This document shows positions 61,814 through 64,000 of a stretch of DNA of 64,000 nt, piece after piece. The notes under the pieces are model-generated. The model searched no databases and had not been told where the DNA came from. It saw only the letters and a program-made list of their open reading frames with translations. The translations under genes and the position numbers were made by a program. Every line of letters begins with the position of its first letter. Within the stretch, counting starts at the first letter, position 1. The DNA lies in contig NZ_QEXV01000003.1 of the NCBI RefSeq assembly GCF_003122085.1, positions 711,998 through 775,997 of the forward strand, read 5' to 3'. Source of the stretch: Marinicauda salina (GTDB lineage: Bacteria > Pseudomonadota > Alphaproteobacteria > Caulobacterales > Maricaulaceae).

Positions 61814-62971
61814 ATGGTCGGTGATTCCGCGCGCCTCTTCTACGAGTTCTTCGCCGGCGGCGGGATGGCCCGGCTCGGCCTCGGCGAGGGCTGGCGCTGC
61901 GGCTTCGCCAACGACATCGACCCCGCCAAGGCCGCCGCCTACCGGGCCAATTTCGGCGATGATCATTTCCACGAAGGCGATGTCCGCGCGATCCGCCCCG
62001 ACGCCCTGCCCGGCCGGGCCGATCTCGCCTGGGCGAGCTTTCCCTGCCAGGACCTGTCGCTGGCCGGCCGGCGGGGCGGCATGCATGCGGAGCGCTCGTC
62101 GAGCTTCTTCGCCTTCTGGTTCCTGATGGAGGCGCTGCGGCGGGAGGGCCGCGCGCCGCGCCTGATCGTGCTCGAAAACGTCCCCGGCCTTCTGACCTCG
62201 GCCGGCGGGGCGGACTTCTCCGCGCTGTGCGAGACGCTGGCCGGGGGCGGATACCGCTTCGGCGCGCTCGAGATCGACGCGGCGCACTTCCTGCCGCAGT
62301 CGCGGCCGCGCCTGTTCCTCGTCGCCGCCGCCGACGAAGTCGACCCCGGCCCGCTTGGCGCGCCCGCGCCCGAAGACGGCCCGTTCCACAGCCCCGGCGT
62401 GCGCGCGGCTCACGCTCGCCTGCCCGCCAGCCTGGCGGCGCGCTGGGTGTGGTGGCGCCTGCCCGCGCCGCCGAAGCGCAACACGGCGCTGGTCGACCTG
62501 CTCGAGCCCAAAGCCGACGCGCCCTGGCGGCCGCGCGCCGAGACGACGCGGCTACTCTCGCTGATGGGCCCGGCCAACCGCGCCAAGGTGACCGCCGCGC
62601 GGACCGCCGGCGGCCCCGTGATCGGCGCGGCCTTCCGGCGCACGCGCATCGAGAACGGCGAGCGCGTCCAGCGCGCCGAAATCCGCTTCGACGGGCTGGC
62701 GGGCTGTTTGCGCACGCCCGGCGGCGGCTCCTCGCGCCAGTTCGTCGTCGAGGTCGCCGGACGCGCGACGCGATCGCGCCCGCTCACCCCGCGCGAGACC
62801 GCCCGGCTGATGGGCCTGCCCGACGAATACCGCCTGCCCGAGCGGGCCACCGCCGCGCTCCACGTCACCGGCGACGGCGTCGCCGCGCCCGCCGTGGCCT
62901 GGCTGCGCGAACACGTCCTCGACCCGCTCCTCGCCCGCGCCGACGCCGCCCTCGGCGCCGCGGCGGAATGA
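61814..62971 (+). CDS. DNA (cytosine-5-)-methyltransferase
   Basis: This 385-aa C5-cytosine methyltransferase has motif I YEFFAGGGMARLGLG (SAM binding), motif IV WASFPCQDLSLAGRRGG with catalytic Cys, motif VI LIVLENVPGLLTS (Glu-Asn-Val), motif VIII QSRPRLFLVA and motif X near the end (VAAPAVAWLREHV). No matching restriction gene is seen, but vsr overlaps its end (ATGA), so it resembles the Dcm-Vsr arrangement. The target sequence cannot be read from the protein. Confidence 0.93.
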   Translation: MVGDSARLFYEFFAGGGMARLGLGEGWRCGFANDIDPAKAAAYRANFGDDHFHEGDVRAIRPDALPGRADLAWASFPCQDLSLAGRRGGMHAERSSSFFAFWFLMEALRREGRAPRLIVLENVPGLLTSAGGADFSALCETLAGGGYRFGALEIDAAHFLPQSRPRLFLVAAADEVDPGPLGAPAPEDGPFHSPGVRAAHARLPASLAARWVWWRLPAPPKRNTALVDLLEPKADAPWRPRAETTRLLSLMGPANRAKVTAARTAGGPVIGAAFRRTRIENGERVQRAEIRFDGLAGCLRTPGGGSSRQFVVEVAGRATRSRPLTPRETARLMGLPDEYRLPERATAALHVTGDGVAAPAVAWLREHVLDPLLARADAALGAAAE

Positions 62972-63399
62972 GCCCGAAGCCCGCCACCGACGTCTTCACG
63001 CCCGCCGAGCGCTCGCGCGTCATGGCGCGGGTGCGGGGCAAGGACACCAAGCCGGAGATGAAAGTCCGCCGGCTCGCCCACGCGCTCGGCTATCGCTTCC
63101 GCCTGCACAGGAAGGACCTGCCCGGCGCGCCCGATCTCGTCTTTGCCGGCCGCAAGAAGGCGATCTTCGTTCATGGCTGCTTCTGGCACGGCCACGACTG
63201 CAGGCGCGGGGCGCGGACGCCGAAGCAGAACGCCGACTACTGGACGGCCAAGATCGCGCGCAATGTCGAACGCGACCGCAAGAACATCGCCGCATTGACC
63301 GATCTCGGCTGGGACGTCCTCGTGCTGTGGGAGTGCGAGATTAAGGACCCCGACGCGCTGGCGGACCGGTTGCGGGCGTTTCTGGACGACGCCGCCTGA
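62968..63399 (+). CDS. vsr: Very short patch repair endonuclease Vsr
   Basis: This 143-aa Vsr nuclease shows RSRVMARVRGKDTKPEMKVRRLAHALGYRFRLHRKDLPGAPDLVF (the Asp of the PD core), IFVHGCFWHGHDC with zinc-binding His and Cys, and WDVLVLWECEIKD. It nicks beside the T of T:G mismatches left by deamination of 5-methylcytosine, so repair restores C:G. The ATG at 62968 overlaps the stop of the methyltransferase, tying repair to methylation. Confidence 0.93.
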   Translation: MSPKPATDVFTPAERSRVMARVRGKDTKPEMKVRRLAHALGYRFRLHRKDLPGAPDLVFAGRKKAIFVHGCFWHGHDCRRGARTPKQNADYWTAKIARNVERDRKNIAALTDLGWDVLVLWECEIKDPDALADRLRAFLDDAA

Positions 63400-63540
63400 A
63401 GCCCCGGCCGACCGAAGGGAGCGCCGGGGCCTCCGCGCGATTGTCCGCCGGGAGGTCCCGGATCGCGCCTGCGGCGCGTCCGGGATTTCACCCGGCCCTC
63501 TCTCTTCCCTCGATGGCTCGACGGTTCCGAAGGGTTCCTT

Positions 63541-63627
63541 CGTCATCCCCGAGGCCGAAGGCCGTCGGGGACCCAGAGAGGCCGAGAGCCCTTCGATCTC
63601 TGGGTTCCCGCTTGCGCGGGAATGACG
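63541..63627. repeat. 87-nt bipartite palindromic (REP-like) repeat
   Basis: Ends CGTCATCCCCG and CGGGAATGACG are inverted copies. Inner arms ACCCAGAGA and TCTCTGGGT also pair, and each half contains its own hairpin (CCCCGAGGCC region; TTCCCGCTTGCGCGGGAA). The layout fits a mobile extragenic palindrome or a miniature inverted-repeat element. Confidence 0.7.
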
Positions 63628-63877
63628 ATCGAGGAGGTTTGGGGGCTCGTCCAGCAGCCTTCCCGCCTCCCCCGCAAGCGGGGGAGGGAGAGAGATTGCG
63701 CGCGTCGTCGCATCCGTACAAACGCCCCTCCCTCCCCTTGATGGGGGTGAGCCACCCGAGAAAGCGCCAGTGGCGCTTTCGAAGCGGCGAACGCGAGCGC
63801 AGCGAGCGGGGTGGGGTGACGGCCGGAAGGCGCTCTACGTTCGCCCCCCCACCCGGCCCGGCCTGCGGCCGGGCCAC

Positions 63878-63901
63878 CCTCCCCACGGAGGGGGAGGGAG
63901 G
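63878..63901. repeat. GC palindrome resembling the casposon target
   Basis: Contains TCCCCACGGAGGGG, close to the TCCCCTCTCGGAGGGG duplicated by the casposon, and is followed by a similar G-rich run. It suggests that the insertion site belonged to a dispersed palindrome family. Confidence 0.5.
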
Positions 63902-64000
63902 GGGCTCGCCGCCCACGCGCCGACCCCGGCGCCGGAGCTCGCTCCGCGCTCGCATGCAAGAAGGTGGAGGGTCGCGCGGGCGGTCCGGCGGGCCTCTCGG

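Larger units (their letters stand above)
63400..64000. other. Gene-free intergenic region rich in palindromic repeats
   Basis: After vsr no convincing gene is seen to the window end. The region holds the 87-nt bipartite palindrome at 63541, then several GC-rich inverted repeats of the CCTCCCCC...GGGGGAGG kind (about 63665-63690, 63725-63750, 63878-63901). These are typical of dispersed extragenic repeats in high-GC proteobacteria. Confidence 0.6.

Overview
The window comes from the chromosome of a GC-rich alphaproteobacterium. The best guess is a marine Hyphomonadaceae/Caulobacterales-type organism. This rests on two TonB-dependent receptors with catabolic operons, a TPR-sulfotransferase next to a receptor, a TipF-like degenerate EAL protein, a SapC-domain protein, groESL behind a CIRCE element and many GTGA/ATGA overlaps. 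It is an inference from gene content, not a taxonomic assignment.

Layout. 1-10.9 kb: a TonB receptor (4825-7083, minus) leads a tightly overlapping operon of diaminopropionate ammonia-lyase, M19 dipeptidase, amidase, CPBP protease and serine hydrolase. Beside it lie a TetR regulator (plus) and an M17 aminopeptidase/GPH transporter pair. One 20-nt box precedes both the receptor and the transporter, so this looks like one TetR-controlled regulon for uptake and breakdown of a peptide or amide. 11-18.5 kb: a two-component system followed by an HME-type RND efflux operon. An identical tandem heptamer (CGTCAGC, 11-nt period) lies upstream of both. 18.8-29.8 kb: a thioesterase and BKACE pair resembling carnitine catabolism, then a BCCT transporter, esterase, quinone reductase, SDR, TonB receptor and TPR-sulfotransferase. 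29.9-35.8 kb: LysR with two-subunit aconitase X, tRNA-Ile2(CAU), MscS channel, SIMPL protein and HAD phosphatase.

35,932-47,223: the main find. An 11.26-kb element is bounded by 29-nt imperfect terminal inverted repeats (23/29 identical) and a perfect 15-bp direct repeat (TCCCCTCTCGGAGGG). It carries a stand-alone Cas1, a family B DNA polymerase, an HNH nuclease and an HTH protein, which is the hallmark set of a casposon (a Cas1-mobilised transposon). There is no CRISPR array and no other cas gene. It also carries AT-richer cargo: a 1287-aa Mrr-like nuclease/STAND NTPase that looks like an anti-phage protein, a multi-pass membrane protein, a small membrane protein, an unknown protein and a broken 5' copy of cas1. 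The target site is itself a GC-rich palindrome resembling other intergenic palindromes in the window.

47.2-64 kb: ordinary chromosome. It holds a TipF-like EAL protein, MddA, an OmpA-family lipoprotein, groES-groEL, a coiled-coil secreted protein, hisS, a DsbD-like reductase, SapC, OmpW, a Fur-family regulator, a double-hotdog thioesterase, a TPR protein, a Dcm-Vsr pair, and a final 600 bp of palindromic intergenic repeats.
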